Part shown: one piece after another, positions 24,222 to 33,129 of the stretch
How the letters are laid out: the number at the start of each line of letters is the position of its first letter
How positions within the stretch are numbered: the first letter of the stretch is position 1
Assembly (NCBI GenBank): GCA_963817025.1
Contig: CAWFML010000005.1
Coordinates: 930,001-994,000 of the forward strand
Direction: 5' to 3'
Source: JACMLC01 sp963817025
Lineage (GTDB): Bacteria; Acidobacteriota; Blastocatellia; Pyrinomonadales; Pyrinomonadaceae
DNA length: 64,000 bases
The notes under the pieces: generated by a model
Told to the model about the DNA's origin: nothing
Databases searched by the model: none
Seen by the model: only the letters and a program-made list of their open reading frames with translations
Position numbers and translations under genes: made by a program

Positions 24222-24857
24222 TCAATCAACCCCTGATAACTGATTGCTGATTTCCTTCTCGCCCTGCCATCGCGTCGCCTGCGAATGTGGGATGCCGAAC
24301 TGATCCAGTATGCGAAAGACCAGATGATCCACCAGCTCTTCAATGGAGCGCGGGCGATGATAAAAGCCTGGACTCGCGGGCAGGATGCGTGCGCCCGCAT
24401 GCGCGAGCCGCAGCATGTTTTCCAGATGAATCGCGTTATAAGGAGATTCGCGCGGCACTATGACAAGCTTGCGGCCTTCCTTCATGGTCACGTCTGCTGC
24501 TCTGTGAATCAGGTTCGTGCCAGCCCCGCTCGCAATCGCGCCCAGAGTTCCCATAGAGCAAGGCACTATGACCATCCCCGCCTGCATGTGCGAGCCGGAA
24601 GCGGGCGTCGCAGCCATGTTGTCAAGCCGGTGCAGGCGCACCAATTTTGAATCAAGAGGCAGTCCGAGCCATTCGTTAAGAGCCTTGCCGTCAGCCTCGT
24701 TTAAGTTGACACCCAACTCGACGCGGGCCACCGTCTGCGCTGCCCCGGACATAATCAAATTGATGCGCTCGACCGCGCCGCTCGCGGCCATGTGCACGAG
24801 CGTGCGCTGCGCGTAAATCGCGCCCGAAGCTCCGGTAATGGCGACGGTCAATTCCAT
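24222..24857 (-). CDS. ubiX: UbiX-type flavin prenyltransferase
   Basis: 211 residues from ATG 24857 (MELTVAITGASGAIY). An earlier in-frame ATG would place the N-terminus in an AAGTGAC palindrome. Motifs: the nucleotide-binding TGASGAIYAQ (8-17), VPCSMGTLGAIASGAGTNLI (about 97-116), RKLVIVPRESPYNAIHLENM. UbiX prenylates FMN for UbiD-type decarboxylases, or serves naphthoate decarboxylation in menaquinone synthesis. It is at the start of the mqn row, 224 bases before mqnP. This fits the futalosine route. No mobile signature is seen in 23998-24221. Confidence 0.9.
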   Translation of the reverse strand: MELTVAITGASGAIYAQRTLVHMAASGAVERINLIMSGAAQTVARVELGVNLNEADGKALNEWLGLPLDSKLVRLHRLDNMAATPASGSHMQAGMVIVPCSMGTLGAIASGAGTNLIHRAADVTMKEGRKLVIVPRESPYNAIHLENMLRLAHAGARILPASPGFYHRPRSIEELVDHLVFRILDQFGIPHSQATRWQGEKEISNQLSGVD

Positions 24858-24866
24858 AAGAGCAGT

Positions 24867-24956
24867 CACAAGTGACGAGCGATGAGTGACAAGCAAATAC
24901 GGATTTTAACTTGTCACTCATCACTTGTCACATGTCGCTGCTCTCCCGTCGCTTGT
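24867..24956. repeat. AAGTGAC / GTCACTT heptamer palindrome
   Basis: The arms GATGAGTGACAAG (24881-24893) and CTTGTCACTCATC (24910-24922) are perfect, with further GTGAC and GTCAC words on either side. The element lies between the divergent ubiX and larB genes. Confidence 0.78.
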
Positions 24957-24983
24957 CATAGCGGATTTGTTCAATGCTAGAAT
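24953..24983 (+). promoter_or_regulatory. Candidate promoter of larB
   Basis: -35 TTGTCA (24953-24958), 19-base spacer, extended -10 TGCTAGAAT (TAGAAT 24978-24983). A transcript starting near 24990 leaves ATG 25021 as the first usable start and excludes an earlier ATG at 24982 that lies in the -10 itself. Confidence 0.4.
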
Positions 24984-25020
24984 GCCGCACATTAATTTTT
25001 TACGCTCTCTCGTTAATTTT

Positions 25021-25785
25021 ATGGATTTGTCTGAACTGGAAAATTTATTGCACGCGCACAGTCGCGGCGAAGTGGCGACGGAAGAGGCGGCGCGGCGCAT
25101 CAATGACCTGCATTTTGAAGACATAGGCTATGCGCGTGTGGATCATGCGCGTGCCACGCGGCAGGGATTTCCCGAAGTCGTCTTCGGCGCGGGGAAAACT
25201 CGCGCGCAGGTCGTCGGCATCGTCGAAAGGCTGGTCAGTCGCTCGCCGAACGTGCTGGTTACGCGCACAGATGAAGGTACGTTTGGCGAAGTGCGTAATG
25301 TCGTCACGGATGCCGAATGGCACGAGAGCGCGCGGCTGATACGGATTCAGCGAGACAAGACCGAAAGAGGCGTCGGTGAGATTGTCATCGTCACAGCGGG
25401 CACAAGCGACATTCCCATCGCTGAAGAGGCCGCGCTGACTGCCGAGACGATGGGCAATCGCGTCAAGAGAGTCTGGGACGCGGGTGTCGCGGGCATCCAT
25501 CGCATTCTGGCTGAACGCGCGCTGCTGCAAAGAGCGCGCGTCGTCATCGTCGCTGCCGGAATGGAAGGCGCGCTGCCTTCGGTTGTCGGCGGTCTCGTCA
25601 GTGTGCCGGTCATAGCCGTCCCGACCAGCATCGGCTACGGCGCATCATTCGGCGGCGTTGCGGCCCTCCTGGGGATGCTCAACTCCTGCTCGTCGAATGT
25701 CACAGTCGTGAATATAGACAATGGTTTCGGCGCGGGCTTTGTGGCAAGTCTTATAAATCGCCGGTGGAGTGAACCGTCAGAATAA
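25021..25785 (+). CDS. larB: LarB (nickel-pincer cofactor synthesis, AIR-carboxylase-like)
   Basis: 254 residues from ATG 25021 (MDLSELENLLHAHSRGEVAT). The N-terminal helical part (LHFEDIGYARVDHARATRQG, VVFGAGKTRAQV) leads into a PurE-like domain at about 115-250: VTAGTSDIPIAEEAALTAET, DAGVAGIHRILAE, VVIVAAGMEGALPSVVGGL, VPTSIGYGASFGGVAALLGM and SCSSNVTVVNIDNGFGAG. LarB carboxylates and hydrolyses nicotinic acid adenine dinucleotide in making the nickel-pincer cofactor of lactate racemase. No larC/larE is in the window. It overlaps the next gene by 17 bases. Confidence 0.92.
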   Translation: MDLSELENLLHAHSRGEVATEEAARRINDLHFEDIGYARVDHARATRQGFPEVVFGAGKTRAQVVGIVERLVSRSPNVLVTRTDEGTFGEVRNVVTDAEWHESARLIRIQRDKTERGVGEIVIVTAGTSDIPIAEEAALTAETMGNRVKRVWDAGVAGIHRILAERALLQRARVVIVAAGMEGALPSVVGGLVSVPVIAVPTSIGYGASFGGVAALLGMLNSCSSNVTVVNIDNGFGAGFVASLINRRWSEPSE

Positions 25786-27295
25786 ATTCATCTTGCACAC
25801 TCGCATCCACAGAAAAACTCGGCTCAAAAAGTCTGCACGCGAAGGCATCGGATGGTTGCTCGCGCTCTGCCTGTGCGCGGGCGTCTTGCAGGGTTGCGGC
25901 GCGCGGCGGACGCCGAATCTGGAACGCGTCTTTGCCGAAGCGCGCGCGCGTACGGGCAAGAGGCCGATCATTGTGATTCCGGGAATCCTCGGCTCGCAGC
26001 TTGTCAATCGAGAGACGGGGGTTGTGGCGTGGCCCTCTGCCTTTCGCGTTTCGGATAACGACCTGCGCCTGCCTATCTCGCCTGATCTGGCGGCCAACAG
26101 GGACACGCTCGTCGCCAGTAAAATCTTAGACACCATCAAACTCGCGCGACTCGTGCCGGAGGTTTACGTCTATCATCATCTGCTCGTCGCGCTCACCAAA
26201 TACGGCGGTTACGCGGAAGGCGACTGGGACAACCCCGGCCCGAACGGCGACCGCGACACGTTCTATGTGTTCCCGTATGACTGGCGGCGCGACAACGTGG
26301 AGACGGCGCGCGAGTTTGTGCGTCGCGTCGAGAGTTTGAAACAAAAGCTCAACCGGCCAGACCTCAAGTTCAACATCGTCGCGCATTCGATGGGCGGACT
26401 CATCGCGCGTTATGCTGCGATGTATGGCGATGAGGATTTGCCGTCGGATGACAGGCAACCTGTCCCGACCTGGGCGGGCGCGGGTTCCATCAGCAAGATT
26501 TTTATGTTCGGGACGCCGAACGAAGGCTCGGCAGATGCTTTCTCGATTTTGCTGCAAGGCTATTCCGTGACCGAAGGCGTGCGGCGCAGGATTCGCCTGC
26601 TCAACAAGCTTTCCAGAGAAGATGCTCTGACGGCTCCCTCTATCTTTCAACTGATGCCGCACAGCCAGAGCACGCGATTCCTTGATGACAATCTACAGCC
26701 GCTGCAAGTTGATCTTTACGACCCGGAAGTCTGGCGTCGTTACGGCTGGTCTGCCGCTTACGACCAGAAGTTTCGCAAGCGTTTCGCAGACGGCGAAGTC
26801 GGAGTCACAAACGCTGTAGAGAGCAGCGCGGACAGGCTGAGCCTGCTCGACAAATATTTCGCGGCGGCGCTCCACAGGGCAAAGCGTTTTCACGATGCGC
26901 TGGATGCTCCGGTCGAAGGCGATGCTCCGGTATCTTTGTTTGCCTTCGGCGGCGACTGTGAGGAGACGCTCTCTGCGCCTGTGATTCTGAAAGACAAGAA
27001 ACGTGAGGGCTGGACGACGCTCACAGGGCCGCAGGAGTTTCGCACTTCTACGGGGCGAAAAGTGAGCGTGAAAGAAGCGACACTTAACATGTATGCTCCG
27101 GGCGATGGCCGCGTCACTCGCCGTTCCCTGCTCGCGGAAACGCTGGCGGAGAAACGCCGCATCAGCCCGCTCTTTAACACTTCCTTGCCAATCGTCTACG
27201 CGGTCTTCGCCTGCGACCTGCACGGCGAGCTACAGAATAACAAGACCCTACAGGACAACGCCCTGACCGCGCTCGTCAGCGAGGCTATGAAATAA
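25769..27295 (+). CDS. Lecithin:cholesterol acyltransferase-like lipoprotein (alpha/beta hydrolase)
   Basis: 508 residues from GTG 25769, overlapping larB by 17 bases. The N-terminus is basic, followed by a lipobox-like LQGCGARR (Cys at about 43), so it should be lipidated in the periplasm. The alpha/beta hydrolase core has IIVIPGILGSQL (oxyanion region), the nucleophile elbow VAHSMGGL (Ser about 207), the DPEVWRRYGW region, and a late PGDGRVTRRSLL segment. The family (PF02450) transfers or hydrolyses acyl chains. The substrate here is unknown. The catalytic Asp/His cannot be fixed by eye. Length is normal for bacterial members. Confidence 0.82.
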   Translation: MNRQNKFILHTRIHRKTRLKKSAREGIGWLLALCLCAGVLQGCGARRTPNLERVFAEARARTGKRPIIVIPGILGSQLVNRETGVVAWPSAFRVSDNDLRLPISPDLAANRDTLVASKILDTIKLARLVPEVYVYHHLLVALTKYGGYAEGDWDNPGPNGDRDTFYVFPYDWRRDNVETAREFVRRVESLKQKLNRPDLKFNIVAHSMGGLIARYAAMYGDEDLPSDDRQPVPTWAGAGSISKIFMFGTPNEGSADAFSILLQGYSVTEGVRRRIRLLNKLSREDALTAPSIFQLMPHSQSTRFLDDNLQPLQVDLYDPEVWRRYGWSAAYDQKFRKRFADGEVGVTNAVESSADRLSLLDKYFAAALHRAKRFHDALDAPVEGDAPVSLFAFGGDCEETLSAPVILKDKKREGWTTLTGPQEFRTSTGRKVSVKEATLNMYAPGDGRVTRRSLLAETLAEKRRISPLFNTSLPIVYAVFACDLHGELQNNKTLQDNALTALVSEAMK

Positions 27296-27411
27296 TTGCC
27301 AGCCTTCGTCCCGCCTCGCAGTCAGCTCATCACAAAAACTTTTTCAAATTTCCACTGCTGTTCGATAATACATGTTTCGTATTAACCACTTTTGCTAAGC
27401 CGGAGCGTCGC

Positions 27412-27849
27412 ATGATTCCTCGAATTTTAAGACTGGGGTTTTTTGAAAAGTATAAAGAGTATGGCCCGCTTTTTATACGGCTGCTGGTTGGCGTTTTTAT
27501 CATCTGGGGCGTGCAGGACAATATACGCAGCCACGCGCAGATGGAAGAGTTCGCAAATTTTATGGCCGCGAGGGGCGTGCCTTACTCTATGTTTGCGGCT
27601 TATTTATCGGTGTACGCGCAACTCGTCTGCGGGCTGTCAATCCTGCTCGGAGCTTTGGTGCGGCTGACTTCCGTCGTGTTGATTATCCACTTCATCATCG
27701 CCATCATCATCGCTCATCGCGGCGACACTTTTCGCGGCACGTTCCCGGCGCTGATGTTGATTGCGGTCGCGCTCTTTTTTCTCTTTCACGGCGCAGGCCG
27801 GTTGTCCATAGACGACTGGCTTGAAAAGCGTTTTGTCAAAGTGATGTAA
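27412..27849 (+). CDS. DoxX family membrane protein
   Basis: 145 residues with four hydrophobic segments (about 18-37, 62-82, 85-103, 112-128). It matches the DoxX pattern GPLFIRLLVGVFIIWG, NFMAARGVPYSMFAAYLSVY, AQLVCGLSILLGALVRLTSV and HRGDTFRGTFPALMLIAVAL. DoxX proteins are small inner-membrane proteins linked to redox or thiosulphate oxidation in some organisms. No biochemical role is implied by the neighbours. The gene lies 116 bases after the LCAT-like gene and may have its own promoter (TTTCAA, GATAAT near 27345-27375, weak). Confidence 0.85.
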   Translation: MIPRILRLGFFEKYKEYGPLFIRLLVGVFIIWGVQDNIRSHAQMEEFANFMAARGVPYSMFAAYLSVYAQLVCGLSILLGALVRLTSVVLIIHFIIAIIIAHRGDTFRGTFPALMLIAVALFFLFHGAGRLSIDDWLEKRFVKVM

Positions 27850-27990
27850 AAAGCTCACCCGCGCAGGCATCTCGCATCGGCCTTGAGAATACTAAGAAAG
27901 CATCTCGCTCGAAACCTTTGACGACATGACGGAGTAGTTCCGGTCTCCGGCGTCGTGAAGGTGAATCCCTCTTAAAGGAAAACTGTGTTG

Positions 27991-28893
27991 ATGAAAAAGA
28001 TGCTGCTCATGCTGTTGCTCATGGGATTGGCTGCCGGCGGTCTGGGCCAGAAGAGTTCAAATCTTGCTTCTGACCTGCAAGCAGTGGTCGAGACGGAGCG
28101 CGCCTTCTCGCGCGCTGCCACAGAGAAGGGAGTGCGCGATTCGTTCTTAGCCTTTATCGCAGACGACGGCATCCTGTACCGCCCCGGCCCGGTCAAGGGC
28201 AAAGAGTGGCTCATGCCCAGACCCGCGCGGCCCGGCCTGTTGACATGGCAGCCGACCTACGCGGACATCTCTGCGGCGGGCGATATGGGTGTGACGACAG
28301 GCCCGTGGGAGTTCAGAGAAAAGGGGCCGGAAGATGAGCCGGTCGGCTACGGGCAGTTTGCGACGGTCTGGAAAAAGCAGCCGGACGGCTCCTGGAAGTT
28401 TGCCATAGACATCGGCACCGGGCATGAGAAGCCCGCTCAGCCCGCAACCCCGTGGACGCTTCCGGCCAACTTCAACCGGAAAAAGATAACGGCGAAAGTG
28501 GACACGATAACGATGCAGTCATCACTGCTCGCTCTGGATGGGGAATTTTCCAAAGCTTCGCTGGCACATGGCGCGGCCAAAGCTTTTTTGGATTACGGAG
28601 CGGACGAGATACATTTTCTCAGGAATGATTCGTTTCCCATCGTCGGCAGGAAAGAGGCTTCAAACGCGCTCGCCGCCAAAGCGGGCGCTCTCTCGTGGCA
28701 GCCTGCGAAGGCGGACGTGGCTTCATCAGGCGACCTGGGTTACACCTACGGGAGTTTCGAGTTCAAAGCGAGCGGCGCGAATGCCGCGACTGAGAGCGGG
28801 TATTACATGAGGGTTTGGAAGAAGCAGGCTAATGGCAAGTGGAAAGTCGTGCTGGATGTTTTCAACGAAAAGCCCAAGCCTGCCGCGAGTTAA
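27991..28893 (+). CDS. Secreted protein with two SnoaL/NTF2-like (DUF4440) repeats
   Basis: 300 residues. ATG 27991 is preferred, with AAAGGA upstream; a GTG at 27985 adds two residues. The signal peptide covers the first 20 or so residues (MKKMLLMLLLMGLAAGGLGQ). Two homologous halves follow (about 25-145 and 170-295). Each has an N-terminal helix with ERAFSRAATEKGVRDSFLAF or GEFSKASLAHGAAKAFLDYG, a hydrophobic core strand and a WKKQPDGSWKFAIDI / WKKQANGKWKVVLDV end. This is the pattern of tandem DUF4440 domains. The function is unknown; binding of a small ligand in the cone is likely. It is downstream of DoxX and its 3' end abuts a terminator-like hairpin. Confidence 0.78.
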   Translation: MKKMLLMLLLMGLAAGGLGQKSSNLASDLQAVVETERAFSRAATEKGVRDSFLAFIADDGILYRPGPVKGKEWLMPRPARPGLLTWQPTYADISAAGDMGVTTGPWEFREKGPEDEPVGYGQFATVWKKQPDGSWKFAIDIGTGHEKPAQPATPWTLPANFNRKKITAKVDTITMQSSLLALDGEFSKASLAHGAAKAFLDYGADEIHFLRNDSFPIVGRKEASNALAAKAGALSWQPAKADVASSGDLGYTYGSFEFKASGANAATESGYYMRVWKKQANGKWKVVLDVFNEKPKPAAS

Positions 28894-28921
28894 TTCGGTA
28901 TAGAGAGCAACGAAGAAAATT

Positions 28922-28992
28922 TCCCGCAAAGGCGCTGGTGACGCAAAGAAGAACTTACTTGTTTTCTTTGCGTCACCAGCGCCTTTGCGGGA
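28922..28992. repeat. GCAAAGGCGCTGGTGACGC inverted repeat, 29-bp arms (copy 1)
   Basis: The perfect 29-base arms at 28922-28950 and 28964-28992 have a 13-base loop between them. The same arms recur at 57947-58017. It lies between convergent genes (NTF2-like protein and proS) and is a good bidirectional terminator candidate, but its exact recurrence marks it as a dispersed repeat. Confidence 0.9.
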
Positions 28993-29003
28993 GACGTTCG
29001 TTT

Positions 29004-30794
29004 TTATAAACCGGCCAGCGCGAGGTTTTGCACGCGCGCAACCACGTCATCCAGCTTTACTTCCTCTAACTTCTTGCTGCTTCTCTCAAATAATTCAACG
29101 ACGCCTTCGGCCATCTTTTTCCCGATAGTGATGCGATAGGGAATGCCTATCAGGTCTGCGTCCTTGAACTTGACGCCAGCGCGCTCGTCCCTGTCATCGA
29201 GCAACACTTCGAGACCGGCGCGCTGTAAGTCTGCGTAAAGTTTTTCTCCCGCCGACTTCAACTCGTCCTGCTTCATATTGGTAATCGTGACGACGCAATC
29301 AAACGGCGCAATCGCTCTCGGCCAGATGATGCCGTCCGCGTCATGATGCAGTTCGATAGCAGAAGCTATGATGCGTTCTACGCCAATGCCGTAGCTGCCC
29401 ATGACAATCGGGACTTCCTTGCCGTCCTGCGTCAGCACGCGCGCTCCCATAGACTCGGAATATTTCGTTCCGAGCTTGAAGATGTGGCCTATCTCAAGCG
29501 ATTTGGAAACTTCGAGCATGCCGGTCTCGCATTGCGGACAGCCTTCGCCTGAAGCGACTGTGCGCAGGTCTGCCCATTTATCAAACTCGATGTCCCGCTC
29601 AATGTCCACGCCACGCAGGTGATGCTCTTCCTTGTTTGCGCCGGTCGTCATGCTGCGGCGTCCCTTCAAGGAAAGGTCTGCGAGAACAAGCATCTCTTTA
29701 CCTGCTGCACGCGCCTTCGCTTTTGCGCCGACGCCTCCGAGACTCCCTGCGCTTGCGCCAAGCAACTCCCTGATTTCTGCATCGGTCGCAGGACGAACTC
29801 CGGTAGCATCAATATCTAATGCATCGAGTAACTTCGCTTCATTGAGTTGATAGTCGCCACGTAGTTGTATCAGCACTGGCTTCCATGTAGATATGACATT
29901 GGAACTCCCGCTCTCCATCTCCACATGTATGACTTCGGCCATGTAAACGAGCGATTTAATCTGCCCGTCTGCCGGCGCGCCGCCGGAAAAGATCGTCAAG
30001 TCATCAATCGTGCGCACGCCCGGAGTCGGAAACTCGACAGGCTCATCAAGTCCGATGCCGTCTTCGATATGCGGCACGCGCGATTGCGCTTTCTCAAGAT
30101 TTGCAGCATAGCCGCACACAGCGCACGTTGCGATCATGTCTTCGCCAGCATCTGTCTTGACCATAAACTCGTTCGACGCCGAGCCGCCCATCGCGCCCGA
30201 AGAGGCTTCGACGATCACGTACTGCAAGCCGCAGCGATCAAAAATGCGCTTGTAGGCTGCGCGCTGGTCTTCAAACGATTTGTCCAAACCCGCCTGATCC
30301 ACATCGAAAGAATAGGCGTCCTTCATGATGAACTGGCGAACGCGCAGCACTCCGCTCTTTGGGCGTGCTTCATCGCGGAACTTGACCTGAATCTGATACC
30401 AGACCTGCGGCAGTTGCTTGTAAGAGCGCAGCTCATTGCGCGCGATGGAAGTGAAAACTTCTTCGTGCGTCATCCCGAGGCACATGTCCGCGCCCTTGCG
30501 ATCCTTGAGACGGAACATGTTGTCGCCCATGCCTGTCCAACGCCCTGTCTCTTCCCAGACCTCGCGCGGGTTCAGAGCGGGGAGGAAAAATTCCTGCCCG
30601 CCGATGCCGTTCATCTCTTCGCGCAGGATGTTCATGACTTTCAGGGAGATGCGCTGCATGAGCGGCAAGTAGGAGTAGAGGCCCGCAGAAAGTTGGCGCA
30701 CCATTCCTGCGCGCAGGAGCAGGCGATGCGAGACGACCTCTGCATCGGCAGGGTCTTCACGAAGCGTGGGAATGAAAAATTGTGACCAGCGCAT
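29004..30794 (-). CDS. proS: Prolyl-tRNA synthetase (bacterial type)
   Basis: 596 residues. Class II motifs: motif 1 LYSYLPLMQRISLKVMNI near 38-55, motif 2 FRDEARPKSGVLRVRQFIMK near 136-155, and the bacterial insertion editing domain (SRVPHIEDGIGLDEPVEFPT ... AGSLGGVGAKAKARAAGKEM). Motif 3 is GSYGIGVERI near 467-476, followed by the anticodon-binding domain. The enzyme charges tRNA-Pro and edits Ala/Cys. It is divergently arranged with rpiB, with a 170-base intergenic region between their starts. The first residues (MRWSQFFIPTLREDPADAEV) give the standard start. Confidence 0.96.
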   Translation of the reverse strand: MRWSQFFIPTLREDPADAEVVSHRLLLRAGMVRQLSAGLYSYLPLMQRISLKVMNILREEMNGIGGQEFFLPALNPREVWEETGRWTGMGDNMFRLKDRKGADMCLGMTHEEVFTSIARNELRSYKQLPQVWYQIQVKFRDEARPKSGVLRVRQFIMKDAYSFDVDQAGLDKSFEDQRAAYKRIFDRCGLQYVIVEASSGAMGGSASNEFMVKTDAGEDMIATCAVCGYAANLEKAQSRVPHIEDGIGLDEPVEFPTPGVRTIDDLTIFSGGAPADGQIKSLVYMAEVIHVEMESGSSNVISTWKPVLIQLRGDYQLNEAKLLDALDIDATGVRPATDAEIRELLGASAGSLGGVGAKAKARAAGKEMLVLADLSLKGRRSMTTGANKEEHHLRGVDIERDIEFDKWADLRTVASGEGCPQCETGMLEVSKSLEIGHIFKLGTKYSESMGARVLTQDGKEVPIVMGSYGIGVERIIASAIELHHDADGIIWPRAIAPFDCVVTITNMKQDELKSAGEKLYADLQRAGLEVLLDDRDERAGVKFKDADLIGIPYRITIGKKMAEGVVELFERSSKKLEEVKLDDVVARVQNLALAGL

Positions 30795-30966
30795 AAAATT
30801 ATGCTGTTATCTCCTCATGTAAATTCATGTCTATACGAAGGCTCATTCTCGCTTAGTCTTGCTGTCTAAAGCAAACTCAACTCTTTGGTTGCGCCCTGCA
30901 AAGAGCGTGATGTACCATCGCTTTCTCGAATCACATCAAACACCTGCATGAGAGGTTTTGCGAAAA

Positions 30967-31431
30967 ATGAAAATCGCGCTTGCCAGCGACCACGCGGGGT
31001 ATGCTGAAAAGGAACGCTTGAAACCTCTGCTCGCTGAGCTGGGTTTAGAGGTCGAAGACCTGGGCACGGTCTCGGAAGATTCCGTGGATTATCCTGACTA
31101 TGCGCGCAAGGTCGCGGAAGCCGTCTCAAGCGGCGAAGCGGAGCAGGGGATGCTCGTCTGCGGCTCAGGCACAGGGATGGCAATCGCTGCCAACAAAGTG
31201 CCGGGGGTGCGCGCCGCCGTCGCGTGGACGGAAGAGACCGCGCGGCTCGCGCGACAGCATAACGACGCTAACGTGCTCGCTATCGGCGCACGTGTCACCC
31301 CGCAGGAAGAGATTCCGAAAATCGTGCGCGCGTGGTTCGGCGCGGATTTTGACGGCGGCAGACATGCCGCGCGTGTCGAAAAGATAAAACAGCTCGAAGC
31401 ATCCTGTCTTTCAAAAGAGGAAAATAAATGA
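30967..31431 (+). CDS. rpiB: Ribose-5-phosphate isomerase B
   Basis: 154 residues from ATG 30967 (MKIALASDHAGYAEKERLKP). Motifs: the active-site ASDHAGY (6-12), the phosphate-binding DYPDYARKVAEAVSSGEAEQ (about 42-61), CGSGTGMAIAANKVPGVRA (about 67-85) and HNDANVLAIGARV. RpiB interconverts ribose-5-phosphate and ribulose-5-phosphate. Its final ATGA overlaps the glyA start by four bases, indicating translational coupling. This order is common in bacteria. An extension after residue 135 (RVEKIKQLEASCLSKEENK) is longer than the typical length of about 145 but is unremarkable. Confidence 0.95.
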   Translation: MKIALASDHAGYAEKERLKPLLAELGLEVEDLGTVSEDSVDYPDYARKVAEAVSSGEAEQGMLVCGSGTGMAIAANKVPGVRAAVAWTEETARLARQHNDANVLAIGARVTPQEEIPKIVRAWFGADFDGGRHAARVEKIKQLEASCLSKEENK

Positions 31432-32729
31432 GTGAACTTTTTAATGCGCCGCTCAAGCAGGTTGACCCCATCGTCAGCGAGGCGATTGATAATGAAGTCA
31501 GGCGACAGGCGGACGGGCTTGAGCTGATCGCTTCGGAAAATTTTGTCAGCGAAGCCGTGCTCGAAGCAATGGGTTCGGTCTTTACGAATAAGTATGCCGA
31601 AGGCTACCCGAAGAAGCGTTATTACGGCGGCTGCGAATGGACGGATGTAGTCGAGCAGCTTGCGATTGACCGCGCCAAAGAATTGTTCGGCGCAGAGCAT
31701 GCCAATGTGCAGCCGCACAGCGGCTCGCAGGCGAACATGGCCGTTTATCTCGCCGCGCTTGAGTATGGCGATCAAATCCTCGGCATGAACCTCTCGCACG
31801 GAGGCCACCTGACGCACGGCCACCCGCTCAACTTTTCCGGCCTCAGCTACAAGGTCGCGGACTATGGCGTCTCGCGCGAGACAGAGCAGATTGATTACGA
31901 CGAATTGCAGCGCATCGCGGAAGAGCATAAGCCGAAGCTCATCGTCTGCGGCGCATCCGCTTACCCGCGCATTATCAACTTCGAGCGCATAGGCGAGATT
32001 GCGCGCTCAATCGGCGCACGCATGTTTGCGGACATAGCGCACATCGCCGGGCCAATCGCTGCGGGCCTGCACCCGTCGCCAGTGCCGCACGCGGATTACG
32101 TCACGACTACGACGCACAAAACCCTGCGCGGCCCGCGCGGCGGCTTGATACTCTGCAAGGAAGAGCACGCGACGGAAATCAACCGCAAGCTCTTTCCGGG
32201 CGTGCAGGGCGGGCCGCTCGTACACATCATCGCCGCCAAAGCAGTCGCTTTCGGTGAAGCCCTGCGCGAAGACTTTAAAGAATACCAGCGGCAGACTCTG
32301 GCGAACGCGAAGGCGCTCGCGGGCGCGTTGCAGGAGCAGGGATTACGAATCGTCTCCGGCGGCACGGATAATCATTTGCTGCTCGTGGACGTGTTTCTGG
32401 AAGGCAAAGGCATCACCGGCAAAGAGGCCGAAAAAGCTCTCGAAGCAGCACATATCACCGTCAACAAAAACACGATTCCCTTTGACACCAACAAGCCTTT
32501 CGTCACCTCCGGCATACGCCTCGGCTCGCCTGCACTGACCACGCGCGGGATGGGCGAAGAGGAAATGAAAATGGTTGGAAAACTCATCGCAGAAATCCTG
32601 CATGCGCCGCAATCGGAAGAAGTGCGCGGCAAAGTTCAGCAAGGAGTCATCGAGCTGTCTGCGCGTTTTCCGCTCTATCCGGCACGTCTCAGACAAAGAC
32701 CGGAGCAGGAAGCGATGGGCGCAGACTGA
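31428..32729 (+). CDS. glyA: Serine hydroxymethyltransferase
   Basis: 433 residues. PLP-enzyme features: ELIASENFVSEAVLEAMGSV near 33-52, NKYAEGYPKKRYYGGCEW near 55-72, the PLP-lysine motif TTTTHKTLRGPRGG near 225-238 (Lys in THK), and FPGVQGGPLVH. It converts serine and tetrahydrofolate to glycine and 5,10-methylene-THF. The gene overlaps rpiB by four bases. Downstream lies a 400-base region with a TTGGCTTTAGCCAA hairpin. Length is slightly above the usual 415 because of a C-terminal tail (GKVQQGVIELSARF and beyond). Confidence 0.97.
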   Translation: MSELFNAPLKQVDPIVSEAIDNEVRRQADGLELIASENFVSEAVLEAMGSVFTNKYAEGYPKKRYYGGCEWTDVVEQLAIDRAKELFGAEHANVQPHSGSQANMAVYLAALEYGDQILGMNLSHGGHLTHGHPLNFSGLSYKVADYGVSRETEQIDYDELQRIAEEHKPKLIVCGASAYPRIINFERIGEIARSIGARMFADIAHIAGPIAAGLHPSPVPHADYVTTTTHKTLRGPRGGLILCKEEHATEINRKLFPGVQGGPLVHIIAAKAVAFGEALREDFKEYQRQTLANAKALAGALQEQGLRIVSGGTDNHLLLVDVFLEGKGITGKEAEKALEAAHITVNKNTIPFDTNKPFVTSGIRLGSPALTTRGMGEEEMKMVGKLIAEILHAPQSEEVRGKVQQGVIELSARFPLYPARLRQRPEQEAMGAD

Positions 32730-32820
32730 TTGATAGACAACAGTGTTCTGTAATTGAAATGCGTAGGTTTAATGAGTTGCCTCCAGCTAAAGCTGAGAGG
32801 ACTTCAATGAGCAAGAGACA

Positions 32821-32853
32821 TTGGCTTTAGCCAAAAGATTTGGCTAAAGCCAA
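32821..32853. repeat. TTGGCTTTAGCCAA hairpin
   Basis: 15-base perfect arms (32821-32835 and 32839-32853) close on a 3-base loop; each arm is itself almost palindromic. It lies after glyA in the 400-base gap 32730-33129, beside a GCCTCCAGCTAAAGCTGAG stretch. It resembles short REP-like elements, not a Rho-independent terminator, because no T-run follows. Confidence 0.6.
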
Positions 32854-32988
32854 CAAACACTGCAATCCCTGTCTACTAGCAACTTGGATTACCTATATTG
32901 TTACAGGATTAGTTGCTTAACTCGCCCGTCGTCAAATCCGACACGTATCATTTTCCTGTAGATAAGACACCTGAAAGTGCGCGCGGGC

Positions 32989-32997
32989 TGGTATAAT
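32989..32997 (+). promoter_or_regulatory. Candidate extended -10 promoter of dinG-like gene
   Basis: TGGTATAAT is a perfect TGn-TATAAT. An upstream CTGAAA (32971-32976) lies only 15 bases before it, so the -35 is weak. A transcript would start near 33004, about 125 bases ahead of ATG 33130. The rest of the 400-base gap shows nothing recognisable. Confidence 0.45.
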
Positions 32998-33129
32998 CAG
33001 CCGACTGGCTTGTCGTGTTCATAGTGCACACGCTTTATGAATCAGAGATAAACAGAGATGAGCTTAAAAGCATAGCCGATATAACTATTCATCGGAACTG
33101 ATTATTTAAAACTCCTCTGACAAAAAGAT

